A DNA stretch of 49,110 nt from Vitreoscilla sp. (lineage in GTDB: Bacteria > Pseudomonadota > Gammaproteobacteria > Burkholderiales > Burkholderiaceae_C), in NCBI GenBank assembly GCA_018780145.1, contig JADMKA010000010.1, forward strand, positions 1 through 49,110, read 5' to 3'. Below, one piece after another: positions 34,391 to 43,557 of the stretch; the stretch's first letter is position 1, and each line of letters begins with the position of its first letter. The position numbers and the translations under genes are program-made. The notes under the pieces are model-generated. The model worked only from the letters and a program-made list of their open reading frames with translations, was not told the origin of the DNA and ran no database searches.

Positions 34391-37126
34391 ATGATGGACG
34401 CCCAGTGGAGCGACGCTCCCTTCGACCTGTTGGGCCGCTTCCTGAGAGTGGGCGTGGTCCGCCTCGCCCTGCCGGCCCGGATCACCACCTGGGATGAAGC
34501 CACCTTCGACATTCTCGGTTTGGCACCGGGGGCAACCGAGCCCAGTTTCGAGGCGATCGTCGAACGGGTTCACCCCGACGATCGGGCGGCATTGCGGGAG
34601 GCCGAGAAGGGCCTGGCGCACGGGCCGGGCAAGCGCAGCCAACGCGTCCGCTACATCCGACCTGACGGCGGCCTGCTCTACCTGAACCTGCTGTACGAGG
34701 TTCGCGCCGCCGCCGATGGCGAGGGCCTGGATGTCGCCGGTCTGGTGATCGACGAGACCGAATCGGTCCAGGCCTGGCGCGCCCAGTGGGAAAGCGAGAA
34801 TCTGGTGGGCCATGCCTTGTCGGTGGCCGGCATCTCGCTGTGGCAAGTGGATCTGGCCACGCAGCGGATCAGCTTCAACGAGCAGGGCTACAAGATCCTC
34901 GGCCGCGAACGGCCGCCCGGGGGCATGCCCTTGGCGGAGGTGCGCGACACGCTGCATCCCGATGACCGGCGGTTGATCGAGCAAGCCGGCGACGAGGCCC
35001 TGCACGTCGACCGGGTCGTCGAGGCCGTGGCGCGCTACCGCGATACCGAGGGCAGGTACCGCCACCTGCTGACCCGCCGCTTCCGCCACCGCGACGCCCA
35101 GGGCCGCACGGTCGGTGTGATGGGCCTGTCGATCGACATCTCCGAACTCGTCGCCGAGCGACAGCGCTCGCTGTCGTTGCTGGAGCGCATGCAACTGGTG
35201 GCCGAGGCCGTCGGTGTGGGCTTCTGGTGGCGCGACATCGACGCCGGCGTCTTCGAGTGGGACGAGCAGATGTACCGCATGCACCAGCGCGATCCTGCCC
35301 TGGGCCCGCCGCGCCTCGACGAGTGGATCGGCCGCCATGTGCACCCCGACGACAGGGGCTGGATGGCGGCGCGCCAGGAGGTCCACTTCAGCGAGTGGAC
35401 GCCGACCTCCGACGTGGTCTTCCGCACCGTGGCGGCCGATGGCAGCGAGCGCTGGATCCAGTCCTGGACACGGCGCCTGACGCGCGATGGCCGGCGACAG
35501 TCGCTGGGCATGCACGTGGACATCACCGAGCGCAAGCGCGCCGAACAGCGCGCCGAGCTCGAGCGCCAGCGGGACCAGTTCGCCATCGAGGCGGCCGGCA
35601 TCGGCATGTGGGAGCGGGACCTGAACGGCACTCCGCTGTACTGGAGCCCGGCCATGTACCGTTTGCGGGGGCTGGATGCCGACGATCCGCGCAGCCTCCA
35701 GGAGATCATCGAGGCCACCATGCAGCCCGGCGCTGACGCCGAAGGCCACCACCGGGTGGCCCACAGCCTGCGCACCGGCGAGCCCTTTGGCTTCGAGTTC
35801 GAGGTCACCTGGCCCGACGGCACCCGGCGCTGGCTGGCCTCCAGTGGCCGGGTGGTCCGGGACGCCACCGACACGCCGGTGACCGTGGCGGGTGTCAACG
35901 TCGACATCACCGAGCGGCGCATGGCCGAGCAACTGGCGCGCGAACGCGACCGCGCCCAGCAGGCCAGCGTCACCAAGTCCGAGCTGATGGCCCGTGTCAG
36001 CCACGAGTTGCGCACACCGATGAATGCCGTGCTCGGTTTTGCCGACCTGATGGCCCAGGATGAGCTGGCGCCGCTGGCGCCCGCGCAGGGCGAACGGCTG
36101 GCCCGGATCCGCTCGGCTGGCGGCCACCTGCTGGGCCTGATCGACGACCTGCTCGAACTTTCGCGGGCCGACCAGGAGGATCGCCCGACGGAGGCGGTGC
36201 CGGTTCGCCTGGGTGACCTGCTGGCCGACGCACTGCCCTGGGTGTCCACGCTGGCGGCAGAGGCCGGCGTCCAGGTCGCGGCCGAACTGCCGGACGCCGC
36301 GGCCTGCGTGCTCGCCGACCGCCGTCGGCTGGGTCAGGTGCTGACCAATCTGCTGACCAACGGGATCAGGTGCAACCGGCCCGGCGGCCGCATCTGGATG
36401 AGCGTGCGGCCGGTACCACTGTCCGGTCGCCCAGGCTGGGAGCTTGCGGTGCACGACGATGGACCGGGCCTGTCGGCACAGCAGATGGAGCGCTTGTTCG
36501 AGCCGTTCAACCGGCTCGGTGCGCAACGGCGCGGGGTTCCCGACACGGGCATCGACCTGAGTGACGTCCAACAGCTGGTGCAGGGCATGGGTGGCCGCCT
36601 GTCCGTCGACAGCCAGCCCGGGCTGGGCAGCCGTTTCGTCGTCTGCCTGCCGGCGGCAGACACCGGGCAGGCCGGGCCCGCACCCTCGGACCACCGCGAG
36701 CCTGCCACCGTTGCATCAGCGGACGACGTGCCCGTCGATGCAGGCAAACTGCGGGTGCTCTACATCGAGGACAACCCGGTCAACGAGTTGCTGGTGCGCG
36801 AGATGCTGGCACTGCGGCCTGCCGTGTCCCTGGCCTCAGCCCCCGACGGCCACAGTGGCATCGGCCAGGCCCTGGCCGAACCGCCCCACCTGATCCTGCT
36901 GGATCTGCAGTTGCCTGATATGAGCGGGATCGATGTGCTGCGGCGTCTGCGCCACGAACCGGCCCTGGCCAGCTGTCGCATCGTGGCCTTGTCGGCCAAC
37001 GCCATGCCGGACGACGTGGCCGCCGCGCTGTCGGCCGGCTTCAACGAGTACTGGACCAAACCGCTGAACCTGCAGCGCTTCCTGGCCGACATGGACGCGC
37101 TGTTGGCAGCTCACGCGATGGGCTGA
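34391..37126 (+). CDS. hybrid sensor histidine kinase with four PAS domains and a receiver
   Basis: A 911-residue cytoplasmic protein without membrane helices. Four PAS/PAC units (about 20-125, 135-265, 270-385, 395-515) carry the VHPDDRAAL, LHPDDRRLI and VHPDDRGWM blocks and PAC ends such as GMHVDITERK. A HisKA domain follows with phospho-acceptor His538 (ARVSHELRTPMNAVLGF). In the ATPase domain the N-box Asn (NLLTNGIRCNRPGG) and DDGPGLS are present, but the second glycine box reads DTGIDLSDVQQL instead of GTGLGLA, so ATP binding may be weak. A C-terminal receiver has Asp838 (LLDLQLPDMSG) and Lys in YWTKPL. The signal and partner are unknown. Confidence 0.92.
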   Translation: MMDAQWSDAPFDLLGRFLRVGVVRLALPARITTWDEATFDILGLAPGATEPSFEAIVERVHPDDRAALREAEKGLAHGPGKRSQRVRYIRPDGGLLYLNLLYEVRAAADGEGLDVAGLVIDETESVQAWRAQWESENLVGHALSVAGISLWQVDLATQRISFNEQGYKILGRERPPGGMPLAEVRDTLHPDDRRLIEQAGDEALHVDRVVEAVARYRDTEGRYRHLLTRRFRHRDAQGRTVGVMGLSIDISELVAERQRSLSLLERMQLVAEAVGVGFWWRDIDAGVFEWDEQMYRMHQRDPALGPPRLDEWIGRHVHPDDRGWMAARQEVHFSEWTPTSDVVFRTVAADGSERWIQSWTRRLTRDGRRQSLGMHVDITERKRAEQRAELERQRDQFAIEAAGIGMWERDLNGTPLYWSPAMYRLRGLDADDPRSLQEIIEATMQPGADAEGHHRVAHSLRTGEPFGFEFEVTWPDGTRRWLASSGRVVRDATDTPVTVAGVNVDITERRMAEQLARERDRAQQASVTKSELMARVSHELRTPMNAVLGFADLMAQDELAPLAPAQGERLARIRSAGGHLLGLIDDLLELSRADQEDRPTEAVPVRLGDLLADALPWVSTLAAEAGVQVAAELPDAAACVLADRRRLGQVLTNLLTNGIRCNRPGGRIWMSVRPVPLSGRPGWELAVHDDGPGLSAQQMERLFEPFNRLGAQRRGVPDTGIDLSDVQQLVQGMGGRLSVDSQPGLGSRFVVCLPAADTGQAGPAPSDHREPATVASADDVPVDAGKLRVLYIEDNPVNELLVREMLALRPAVSLASAPDGHSGIGQALAEPPHLILLDLQLPDMSGIDVLRRLRHEPALASCRIVALSANAMPDDVAAALSAGFNEYWTKPLNLQRFLADMDALLAAHAMG

Positions 37127-37156
37127 GGCGCCGCGGCGGGCGCTCGCCAGTGCGCT

Positions 37157-37792
37157 TCACGGCGCCAGACGTTCGCGCACCCACTGGCCGGCATCGAGCC
37201 GGTACCGCAGTCGGTCGTGCAGGCGCGATGGGCGGCCCTGCCAGAACTCCCAGGCCTCCGGCTCCAACCGGTATCCGCCCCAGTGGGGTGGGCGCGGCGG
37301 GTTCAGGCCGTGCTGCATAGCCGCCTTGGCCGCGTTGGCCACCAGCACCGCGCGAGAGCTGATCACCTGGCTCTGCGGCGAGGCCCAGGCGCCGAGGCGT
37401 GAATCCAGGGGCCGCGATCGGTAGTAGGCGTCGGACTCCTCGGCGCTGACACGCTCGACCTGGCCCTCGATGCGCACCACGCGCTCCAGCTCGACCCAGT
37501 GGAACTGCAGTGCGGCAAACGGGTGGCCCGCCAACTCGCGGCCCTTGCGGCTCTCGTAGTTGGTGTACCAGACGATTCCCCGGGCGTCGAAGCCCTTGAT
37601 CAGCACGATGCGGGTCGACGGCCGGCCGTCCGGCCCGACGGTGGCCACCGTCATCGCATTGGGCTCGGGAAGCTTTGCAGACAGGGCTTCGTCCAGCCAG
37701 CGCGCGAATTGTTGCCAGGGCTCGGCCGCCGAGGCGGACTCGTCGAGCTCGGCCCGCTCATAGCTTCTGCGCAGTTGCGAGAGGTCATCCAT
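37157..37792 (-). CDS. pdxH: pyridoxamine 5'-phosphate oxidase
   Basis: A 211-residue FMN enzyme that makes pyridoxal 5'-phosphate from pyridoxine or pyridoxamine phosphate. Family blocks: [92 protein letters not shown] and RLHDRLRY at the C-terminus. All the FMN- and PLP-contacting residues expected in RLHDR and QSR positions are visible. The ATG at 37792 is chosen because similarity starts at [12 protein letters not shown]. It is convergent with the sensor kinase and divergent from mocA. Confidence 0.96.
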   Translation of the reverse strand: MDDLSQLRRSYERAELDESASAAEPWQQFARWLDEALSAKLPEPNAMTVATVGPDGRPSTRIVLIKGFDARGIVWYTNYESRKGRELAGHPFAALQFHWVELERVVRIEGQVERVSAEESDAYYRSRPLDSRLGAWASPQSQVISSRAVLVANAAKAAMQHGLNPPRPPHWGGYRLEPEAWEFWQGRPSRLHDRLRYRLDAGQWVRERLAP

Positions 37793-37803
37793 ACCGCCCA
37801 GTG

Positions 37804-37818
37804 TAGGGCTAGGCCCTA
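37804..37818. promoter_or_regulatory. inverted repeat in the pdxH/mocA divergent promoter region
   Basis: TAGGGC-TAG-GCCCTA, a 15-bp inverted repeat with 6-bp arms, lies 11 bp upstream of the pdxH start codon in the 135-bp gap between divergent genes. Its size and place suit an operator or a short hairpin in the pdxH leader. The regulator is unknown. Confidence 0.35.
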
Positions 37819-37927
37819 AGTGAACGCCCCACTGGAAGGGCGGGGCCTTCGCTCCCATCCTTGGGGCAGTGAATTCTAGGTTGGGCGGGGCGCCGGATGC
37901 GCCCCGAGGGAACGGAAAAAGACTTTC

Positions 37928-38539
37928 ATGAAGGCGGCTCCAACCATCATCGTGCTGGGTGCCGGGCGGGGCGCCCGCTACACCGGTGCGCGTCACAAGC
38001 TGGCTGAGAGCCTGGGTGGCGCCAGCGTGCTCAGCCACACCGTGCGCCATGCCATTGCGAGTGGCCTGCCGGTCTTGGTGGTGACGACGCCGCACTTCGT
38101 CGACGAGGTCACCGGCCTGGTGGCGCGGCGCGACATCGTGGTCCTGGGCGAGCACACCGGTGTGGCGCCCGGTGGCATGGGGGACTCGATCGCCGCCGGT
38201 GTGGCGGCGCGTCCCGGCGCGGGCGGCTGGCTGGTGCTGCCCGCGGACATGCCACTGGTGCAGCCATCGACACTCGTGAGCGTGGCGGGCGCCATCGGCA
38301 CCCAGCCGGTGGCTTACGCCCAGTACCAGGGCCGTCGCGGCCATCCCGTCGCCTTCGGGGCGGAGCTGTTCTCGGAGTTGGTCCGCCTCAGCGGCGAAGA
38401 GGGTGCTCGTCGCATCCTGGCGCGGTTCCCGGGGCAGGCCGTCGAGGTCGATGACCCCGGCGTGCTGCTCGACATGGACACCGAGGCCGATCTGGCCAGC
38501 CTGCGCGCCCACTTCGAGGGCTTGTCGGTGCGGCCCTAG
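37928..38539 (+). CDS. MocA/MobA-like NTP transferase (molybdenum cofactor cytidylyl- or guanylyltransferase family)
   Basis: A 203-residue nucleotidyltransferase. The nucleotide-binding loop [19 protein letters not shown] matches the LAAGxSxRxGxxK signature of the MobA/MocA/IspD superfamily, with Lys at residue 24. [16 protein letters not shown] carries the metal-binding Asp motif (usually xGDMP), and [15 protein letters not shown] is the MocA block. The closest family is MocA-like CTP:molybdopterin cytidylyltransferase, which matures the cofactor of xanthine-oxidase-type enzymes; no such enzyme lies nearby. Its stop codon overlaps the chaC stop on the other strand by 4 bp (CTAG, 38536-38539). 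Confidence 0.85.
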   Translation: MKAAPTIIVLGAGRGARYTGARHKLAESLGGASVLSHTVRHAIASGLPVLVVTTPHFVDEVTGLVARRDIVVLGEHTGVAPGGMGDSIAAGVAARPGAGGWLVLPADMPLVQPSTLVSVAGAIGTQPVAYAQYQGRRGHPVAFGAELFSELVRLSGEEGARRILARFPGQAVEVDDPGVLLDMDTEADLASLRAHFEGLSVRP

Positions 38540-39123
38540 TCCTTCGCCAGCAACAGCAGGCGCTCGACCTCGCGGTCGCGGATGCCACGGCGGCGCAGTT
38601 CCATGGCGGTTTCACGCAGGTAGTCCAGCGTGGTGCCATAGCGGCCCCGCGCGTGGTCCAGGATATGGCGCATCTGGGCGTCCGCCAGCCGGCCGGTGTG
38701 CCCTGGGCTGTCGTGGCGCAAAGTGAATGCCAGGGCGTTCACCGGGCCGCGCGGCGTGCGGCAAGGCAGCCAGCGAGGGTCGTACACCCCGGTTGGCATT
38801 TCACGCTCCCACAACAGGCGCAGTTCACCTTCGGCGCGGGCAGCGGGGACCCGGAACACCGCGCCCCGGCACGAGCCCCCCGCCATCAAGGCGAAGACCA
38901 GCCCCGGTTGGGCGGGGGTGCCTCGGTTGACCCGGGAGCGCATGCGGAAGGCGCGGTGCCAGCCGTACACCTGGGCGGGCGATTCGGCATCCGTCACGAA
39001 CTCGCGCCGCCACAGCAGCGAGCCATAGCCAAAGATCCACAGGGCGCCCTGGCCGCCCCATTCGCGAAGGGTCCGGTCGAGCAGCGGGGCGGGGTCGCGC
39101 AAGGTCAGTTGCGAATGCTCCAT
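38536..39123 (-). CDS. chaC: glutathione-specific gamma-glutamylcyclotransferase (ChaC)
   Basis: A 195-residue ChaC-family enzyme that cleaves glutathione to 5-oxoproline and Cys-Gly. The substrate-binding loop [12 protein letters not shown] (YGSLLW at 33-38), catalytic Glu108 in [16 protein letters not shown], and the C-terminal [16 protein letters not shown] block are present. The 5-oxoproline produced is the substrate of the oxoprolinase at the left edge; that functional tie is inferred only. It is divergent from edd, with which it shares the 95-bp control region. Confidence 0.93.
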   Translation of the reverse strand: MEHSQLTLRDPAPLLDRTLREWGGQGALWIFGYGSLLWRREFVTDAESPAQVYGWHRAFRMRSRVNRGTPAQPGLVFALMAGGSCRGAVFRVPAARAEGELRLLWEREMPTGVYDPRWLPCRTPRGPVNALAFTLRHDSPGHTGRLADAQMRHILDHARGRYGTTLDYLRETAMELRRRGIRDREVERLLLLAKD

Positions 39124-39155
39124 GGCACAAATCTAGCGCAGGAGTCGATCCTGAT

Positions 39156-39184
39156 TTGACGATGTAACCAAGTTACATGATAAT
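39156..39184 (+). promoter_or_regulatory. sigma-70 promoter of edd-eda
   Basis: TTGACG (39156-39161) and GATAAT (39179-39184) are separated by exactly 17 bp, one of the strongest sigma-70 matches in the window. A start near 39191 gives a leader of about 20-28 nt to the edd start codon. The spacer is occupied by the palindrome listed next. Confidence 0.8.
39163..39177. promoter_or_regulatory. HexR-type operator in the edd promoter
   Basis: TGTAAC-CAA-GTTACA, a 15-bp inverted repeat with perfect 6-bp arms, fits the known HexR site pattern (TGTARTT-N-AAYTACA type). HexR (RpiR family) represses Entner-Doudoroff genes until 2-keto-3-deoxy-6-phosphogluconate binds it. The site fills the spacer between -35 and -10, so a bound repressor would block polymerase. 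A half-site GGTTACA lies just downstream (39194-39200). Confidence 0.75.
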
Positions 39185-39218
39185 CAAAGCGTAGGTTACA
39201 ACCCAGATCGTGAGTCTC

Positions 39219-41042
39219 ATGACTGCATTGCACCCCGTCCTGGCCCAGGTGACAGAGCGCATCAAGCTGCGCAGCGCAACCACCCGCAGCGCGTACCTGG
39301 CCCGCGTCGATGAATTGCGTCGCCGCCCCCGTGGTGCAGACCGCATGGGCTGCGCCAACGTGGCGCATGCCTTTGCCGCCATGCCGGGCGCCGACAAGCT
39401 GCGTATCGTGGCCGAGAAGGCGCCTCATCTGGGCATCGTCACGTCCTACAACGACATGCTGTCGGCCCACCAGCCCTACGAGGGCTACCCGGCGCAGATC
39501 CGCGAGGCAGCCCACCGCCTGGGGGCCACGGCCCAGGTGGCCGGCGGCGTGCCGGCGATGTGCGATGGCGTGACCCAGGGCTACCCAGGCATGGAGCTGA
39601 GCCTGTTCTCGCGCGACACGATCGCCATGGGTACTGCCATCGCGCTGTCGCACGACGTGTTCGATGCGGTGCTGCTGCTGGGCATCTGCGACAAGATCGT
39701 GCCGGGCCTGCTGATCGGTGCCCTGCATTTCGGGCACCTGCCCTGTGTGTTCGTGCCGGCCGGGCCGATGGGCTCGGGGTTGTCCAACAGCGACAAGGCC
39801 AAGGTCCGCGAGCAGGCTGCGCAAGGCCTGGTGGGCCGAGCCGAACTGTTGCAGGCCGAGCAGGCCGCCTACCACTCGGCAGGCACCTGCACCTTCTACG
39901 GCACAGCCAATTCGAACCAGATGCTGCTGGAGGCGATGGGCTTGCATGTGCCCGGCGCGGCCTTCGTGCATCCGGGCACCCCGCTTCGCGATGCGCTCAC
40001 GCGCGAGGCGGTGGGCACGGCGCTCAGCCTGCGCGCCGGCCAGCGCGATCTGCCGATCGGCCACCTCGTCGACGAACGCAGCATCGTCAACGCGATGGTC
40101 GCTCTGCTGGCCACCGGTGGCTCCACCAACCACCTGATCCACTGGGTGGCCGTGGCCCGCGCCGCAGGCATCCTCATCGATTGGAACGATTTCTCCGCGC
40201 TGTCGTCCATCATCCCCCTGCTGGCCCGGGTGTACCCCAACGGCACGGCCGACGTGAACCAGTTCCAGGCCGCTGGCGGAACCGGCTTCGTGCTGCGCGA
40301 GCTGATGGCCGCCGGGCTGATGCACGCCGATGCCAAGGCTGTGGCGGCGGGCGGCATGCCGGCCTATGGCGCCGTGCCGGCACAGGATGGCGACGGCGTG
40401 CGTTGGTCAGCTTTGCCCGCAGCCAGCGGCGACACCACGGTGCTGCGTGGCGCTTCGGAGGCGTTCTCGCCCACCGGCGGCCTGCGCCTGCTGCAGGGCA
40501 ACCTGGGCCGCGCCGTCATCAAGGTCTCCGCGGTACCGGACGACCGCCATGTGGTCGAGGCCCCGGCGATCGTCTTCGACAGCCAGGAGGGGCTGCTGGC
40601 CGCCTTCAAGGCGGGTGAGCTCGAGCGAGACTTCGTCGCCGTGGTGCGCTTCCAGGGCCCGCGTGCCAACGGCATGCCGGAGTTGCACAAGCTGACCCCG
40701 CCGCTGGCGGTGCTGCAGGGCAAGGGCTTCCGCGTGGCACTGGTCACCGACGGCCGCATGAGCGGCGCCTCGGGCAAGGTCCCCGCCGCCATCCACGTCA
40801 GCCCCGAGGCCCTGGCGGGCGGGCCACTCGGCAAGGTGCACACCGGCGATCTGCTGCGGATGGACGCCACCGCCGGCACGCTGGATGTGCTGGTGTCCGA
40901 CGCCGAATGGGCTGCGCGTACCCCCGCCGTGCGCGATGCGGCCCTGGCCGACAGCCACGGCCACGGCTTGGGACGCGAGTTGTTCGCCGGCCTGCGCCGC
41001 AACGTCAATAGCGCCGAGGAAGGCGCTTGCTCGTGGCTCTGA
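39219..41042 (+). CDS. edd: 6-phosphogluconate dehydratase
   Basis: A 607-residue IlvD/Edd dehydratase that converts 6-phosphogluconate to KDPG, the first committed Entner-Doudoroff step. Blocks: [49 protein letters not shown] (ends [13 protein letters not shown] and [10 protein letters not shown]), [33 protein letters not shown] and [20 protein letters not shown]. The Cys residues in MCDG, ICDK and GTCTF are the iron-sulfur ligands. ATG at 39219 or GTG at 39210; no ribosome binding site is strong. eda follows after 28 bp, in one operon. Confidence 0.96.
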   Translation: MTALHPVLAQVTERIKLRSATTRSAYLARVDELRRRPRGADRMGCANVAHAFAAMPGADKLRIVAEKAPHLGIVTSYNDMLSAHQPYEGYPAQIREAAHRLGATAQVAGGVPAMCDGVTQGYPGMELSLFSRDTIAMGTAIALSHDVFDAVLLLGICDKIVPGLLIGALHFGHLPCVFVPAGPMGSGLSNSDKAKVREQAAQGLVGRAELLQAEQAAYHSAGTCTFYGTANSNQMLLEAMGLHVPGAAFVHPGTPLRDALTREAVGTALSLRAGQRDLPIGHLVDERSIVNAMVALLATGGSTNHLIHWVAVARAAGILIDWNDFSALSSIIPLLARVYPNGTADVNQFQAAGGTGFVLRELMAAGLMHADAKAVAAGGMPAYGAVPAQDGDGVRWSALPAASGDTTVLRGASEAFSPTGGLRLLQGNLGRAVIKVSAVPDDRHVVEAPAIVFDSQEGLLAAFKAGELERDFVAVVRFQGPRANGMPELHKLTPPLAVLQGKGFRVALVTDGRMSGASGKVPAAIHVSPEALAGGPLGKVHTGDLLRMDATAGTLDVLVSDAEWAARTPAVRDAALADSHGHGLGRELFAGLRRNVNSAEEGACSWL

Positions 41043-41070
41043 CATCGAACCACTTCATCCGAACCGAAGC

Positions 41071-41694
41071 ATGAACACACTCGAACTTGCCGCCCACGGT
41101 CCTGTGATTCCGGTCATCGTCATCGACCGTCTGGAAGACGCCGTGCCCCTGGCACGCGCCCTCGTCGAAGGCGGCGTGAAGGTGCTGGAAGTGACCCTGC
41201 GCACGCCCGTGGCGTTGGCGGCCATCGACGCGATGGCGCGCCACGTCCCCGGTGCCATCGTGGGTGCGGGCACCATCCGCAGCGCGGCCGATGCGCGCGC
41301 TGCGCGACAGGCCGGGGCGGTCTTCGGCGTCAGCCCGGGCTACACGGCCGAGGTGGGGGCGGCTTGCCGCGAGGTCGGGCTGCCGCTGCTTCCGGGTGTG
41401 GCCACGGCCAGCGAGGTGATGGCGGCCCAGGCTGACGGCCTGGGCTTCCTGAAGTTCTTCCCTGCGACAGCCGCCGGTGGCATACCGATGCTGAAGGCCC
41501 TGGCTGGCCCCTTCCCGGACGTGGCCTTCTGCCCGACCGGTGGCATCACGCTGCAGACCGCTCCGGATTTCCTGGCGCTGCCGAACGTGAAGGTCTGCGG
41601 TGGCTCCTGGCTGACGCCGGCCGATGCAGTGAAGGCGGGCGATTGGGCACGCATCACGCGCCTGGCTGCCGAGGCCTCGGCACTGCGCGCCTGA
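41071..41694 (+). CDS. eda: KDPG aldolase (2-dehydro-3-deoxy-phosphogluconate aldolase)
   Basis: A 207-residue class I aldolase that splits KDPG into pyruvate and glyceraldehyde 3-phosphate, completing the pathway begun by Edd. The Schiff-base Lys128 lies in GFLKFFPA, and the catalytic Glu40 and Arg44 in [41 protein letters not shown] and [16 protein letters not shown] complete the fold. It starts 28 bp after edd and shares its HexR-type control. It ends convergent with the SDR gene. Confidence 0.97.
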   Translation: MNTLELAAHGPVIPVIVIDRLEDAVPLARALVEGGVKVLEVTLRTPVALAAIDAMARHVPGAIVGAGTIRSAADARAARQAGAVFGVSPGYTAEVGAACREVGLPLLPGVATASEVMAAQADGLGFLKFFPATAAGGIPMLKALAGPFPDVAFCPTGGITLQTAPDFLALPNVKVCGGSWLTPADAVKAGDWARITRLAAEASALRA

Positions 41695-41722
41695 TCGAAC
41701 GGGGCCGCAGCGGCTCTCAGGT

Positions 41723-42529
41723 TCAGACAGGAACGGTGTAGTTCAGCGCCATGCGGCCGCCGTCGATGTGCACGATCTCACCGGTCATGTAGCGTGCCGC
41801 ATCGCTGAGCAGGAAGGCCACGACGTCGGCCACTTCCTCCGGCTCCCCCAGGCGCTTCATCGGCGTGCGGCCGAGGATGCGCAGGCGCGCATCGTCGCTG
41901 GTGAGCACCGCCTCGCGCGCCAACTCGGTGGCGATGGTGCCGGGGGCGGCGGCGTTGACGCGGATGCCGTGGTCGGCCAGCGCCAGCGCCATCGCGCGCG
42001 TGAGCTGGTTGATGCCGCCCTTGCTGGCGTTGTAGCTGGCGATGCTGGCGATCGCCATCGAGCCGTTCACCGACGACATGTTGACGATCGCGCCGCCGTG
42101 GCCCTGGCGCACCATCTGGCGCGCAACAGCCTGGCCGACCAGGAAGGCGCCCTTCAGGTTGACGTCGATCACCGCATCCCAGTCTTCTTCGGTGACCTCC
42201 AGGAAATCGGCGGCGCGGAAGATGCCGGCGTTGTTCACCAGGCCATCGACCTGGCCCCAGGCGAGCACCGTGGCCGCCAGGGCGGCTTCCACATCGGCCC
42301 GACGCGCCACGTTGCACGGGATGGCCAGGGCCTGCCCCCCAGCGGCCGACAGGCGTTCGGCCAAGTTCACCGCGGCGGTCGGGTGGACATCCCACAAGGC
42401 CACCCGCGCTCCTTCGGCGGCAAAGCGTTCGGCGCACGCGGCGCCAATCCCCTGGCCACCGCCGGTGATGACGATGACGCGGCCACTCAGGCCGAACTGG
42501 GGGCGGGTGGGGGCAGGGCAGGTCGACAT
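41723..42529 (-). CDS. short-chain dehydrogenase/reductase
   Basis: A 268-residue classical SDR. The cofactor loop is TGGGQGIG (residues 22-29), and the NAG motif in LVNNAGIF, active Ser in NMSSVNG, Tyr166 and Lys170 (SYNASKGG) are complete. WDVHP after the second strand has Asp where NAD enzymes carry it, suggesting NAD rather than NADP. The substrate is unknown; sugar or polyol dehydrogenases (galactose or arabinose type) are likely because it sits beside edd-eda, but that is context only. The MBL-fold gene is upstream on the same strand, 32 bp away. Confidence 0.9.
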   Translation of the reverse strand: MSTCPAPTRPQFGLSGRVIVITGGGQGIGAACAERFAAEGARVALWDVHPTAAVNLAERLSAAGGQALAIPCNVARRADVEAALAATVLAWGQVDGLVNNAGIFRAADFLEVTEEDWDAVIDVNLKGAFLVGQAVARQMVRQGHGGAIVNMSSVNGSMAIASIASYNASKGGINQLTRAMALALADHGIRVNAAAPGTIATELAREAVLTSDDARLRILGRTPMKRLGEPEEVADVVAFLLSDAARYMTGEIVHIDGGRMALNYTVPV

Positions 42530-42561
42530 GGGCGCCAGTCTAGTGCTGCCATGAGCCCGGG

Positions 42562-43557
42562 TCAGGCGGCCAGGCGATCCAGCCAAATGGCCATGCCCTG
42601 GGCGTTCAGTTCGACATCCAGGGCCAAGATCTCGTCGACCGTGCTCTCCGGCAGCGTGCAGCCGTGCTGCCGAACCCGAGCCCGATAGAGGGCGCGCAAG
42701 GCGCTGCAGAGCGCCTGGTGCCGGGCAGGGTGCTGGCCATGCGCCAGACCGAGAGCCACGGTCTCGTCCAGCAGGCTCAGCAGTTGCCTGCCGAGCGTGG
42801 CCACGTCGCCCAGCCGGCCGAAGTGGGTGAGGAACACGCTGTCGGGCTCGCGTGCCAGCAGGCGGGCGATCGACGCCTTCAAGGCCTCGGGCTGGAACTG
42901 CACCGGCGTCGAGGTGGGCAAGATCCACGGCCGGCCGGCCACGTCGAACTCGCGGTAAGACAGGCCGAAGGTGTCGCCGGTGAACCAGCCGCGAGAGAGT
43001 GGGTCCCAGATGCAGTGGTGGTGCAGGGCGTGGCCCGGCGTGTCCACCAGTTCCAGCTGGCGGCGCCCCAGCGGGATCTGCATGCCGTCTTCACTCGTCG
43101 ACACGCGCTCGGCGGCTACGCCGACGAGCTGACCATAGGAGCGGTCCATCTCCTCCTGGCCATAAACCGCCAGGGCACCTTGATAGAGCGCGCTCGGGTC
43201 GATCATGTGGCGAGCGCCGCGCGGGTGGACCATCAATCGGGCAGCCGGCAAGGCCTGCATCAATGGACCCACACCACCCGCGTGGTCCAGGTGGACGTGT
43301 GTCGGGATCACCCAGTCAACGGCCGCAGGCGCCAAACCGAGCGCCTGCAGGGCACCGAGAAGCCGTGGCAACGCGTGCCGCGTGCCGGTGTCGACGTAAG
43401 CGGCACGCCCGTTGTCGACGATCAAATAGGCCGCGTCGAACAAGGGCCGGTGAAAGCCGGTGTCGACGGCGTGGACGCCATGCCCCAGCGCCTGAACGTA
43501 GTGGGGCAGTGCGCCCGCGATCGTTCCAGCGCTCACTGCGCGATCTGGATGGCCCAC
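42562..43557 (-). CDS. metallo-beta-lactamase-fold hydrolase
   Basis: A 331-residue MBL-fold enzyme with the metal site THVHLDHAGG (H87, H89, D91, H92), a further His in VDTPGHALHHHCIWD, Asp in WFTGDTFGLSYREF and a late His in VFLTHFGRLGDV. That is the full two-metal set, so it should be active, probably as a hydrolase or glyoxalase II-like thioesterase. The exact start is uncertain: ATG 43557, which overlaps the TPR gene by 25 bp, or GTG 43536 overlapping its stop as GTGA. Coupled to the TPR gene upstream. Confidence 0.88.
   Translation of the reverse strand: MGHPDRAVSAGTIAGALPHYVQALGHGVHAVDTGFHRPLFDAAYLIVDNGRAAYVDTGTRHALPRLLGALQALGLAPAAVDWVIPTHVHLDHAGGVGPLMQALPAARLMVHPRGARHMIDPSALYQGALAVYGQEEMDRSYGQLVGVAAERVSTSEDGMQIPLGRRQLELVDTPGHALHHHCIWDPLSRGWFTGDTFGLSYREFDVAGRPWILPTSTPVQFQPEALKASIARLLAREPDSVFLTHFGRLGDVATLGRQLLSLLDETVALGLAHGQHPARHQALCSALRALYRARVRQHGCTLPESTVDEILALDVELNAQGMAIWLDRLAA

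Noticed and set aside
34328-36694. Open frame of about 790 codons antisense to the sensor kinase
   Set aside because: Same shadow character; the PAS, HisKA and receiver motifs are all on the plus strand.
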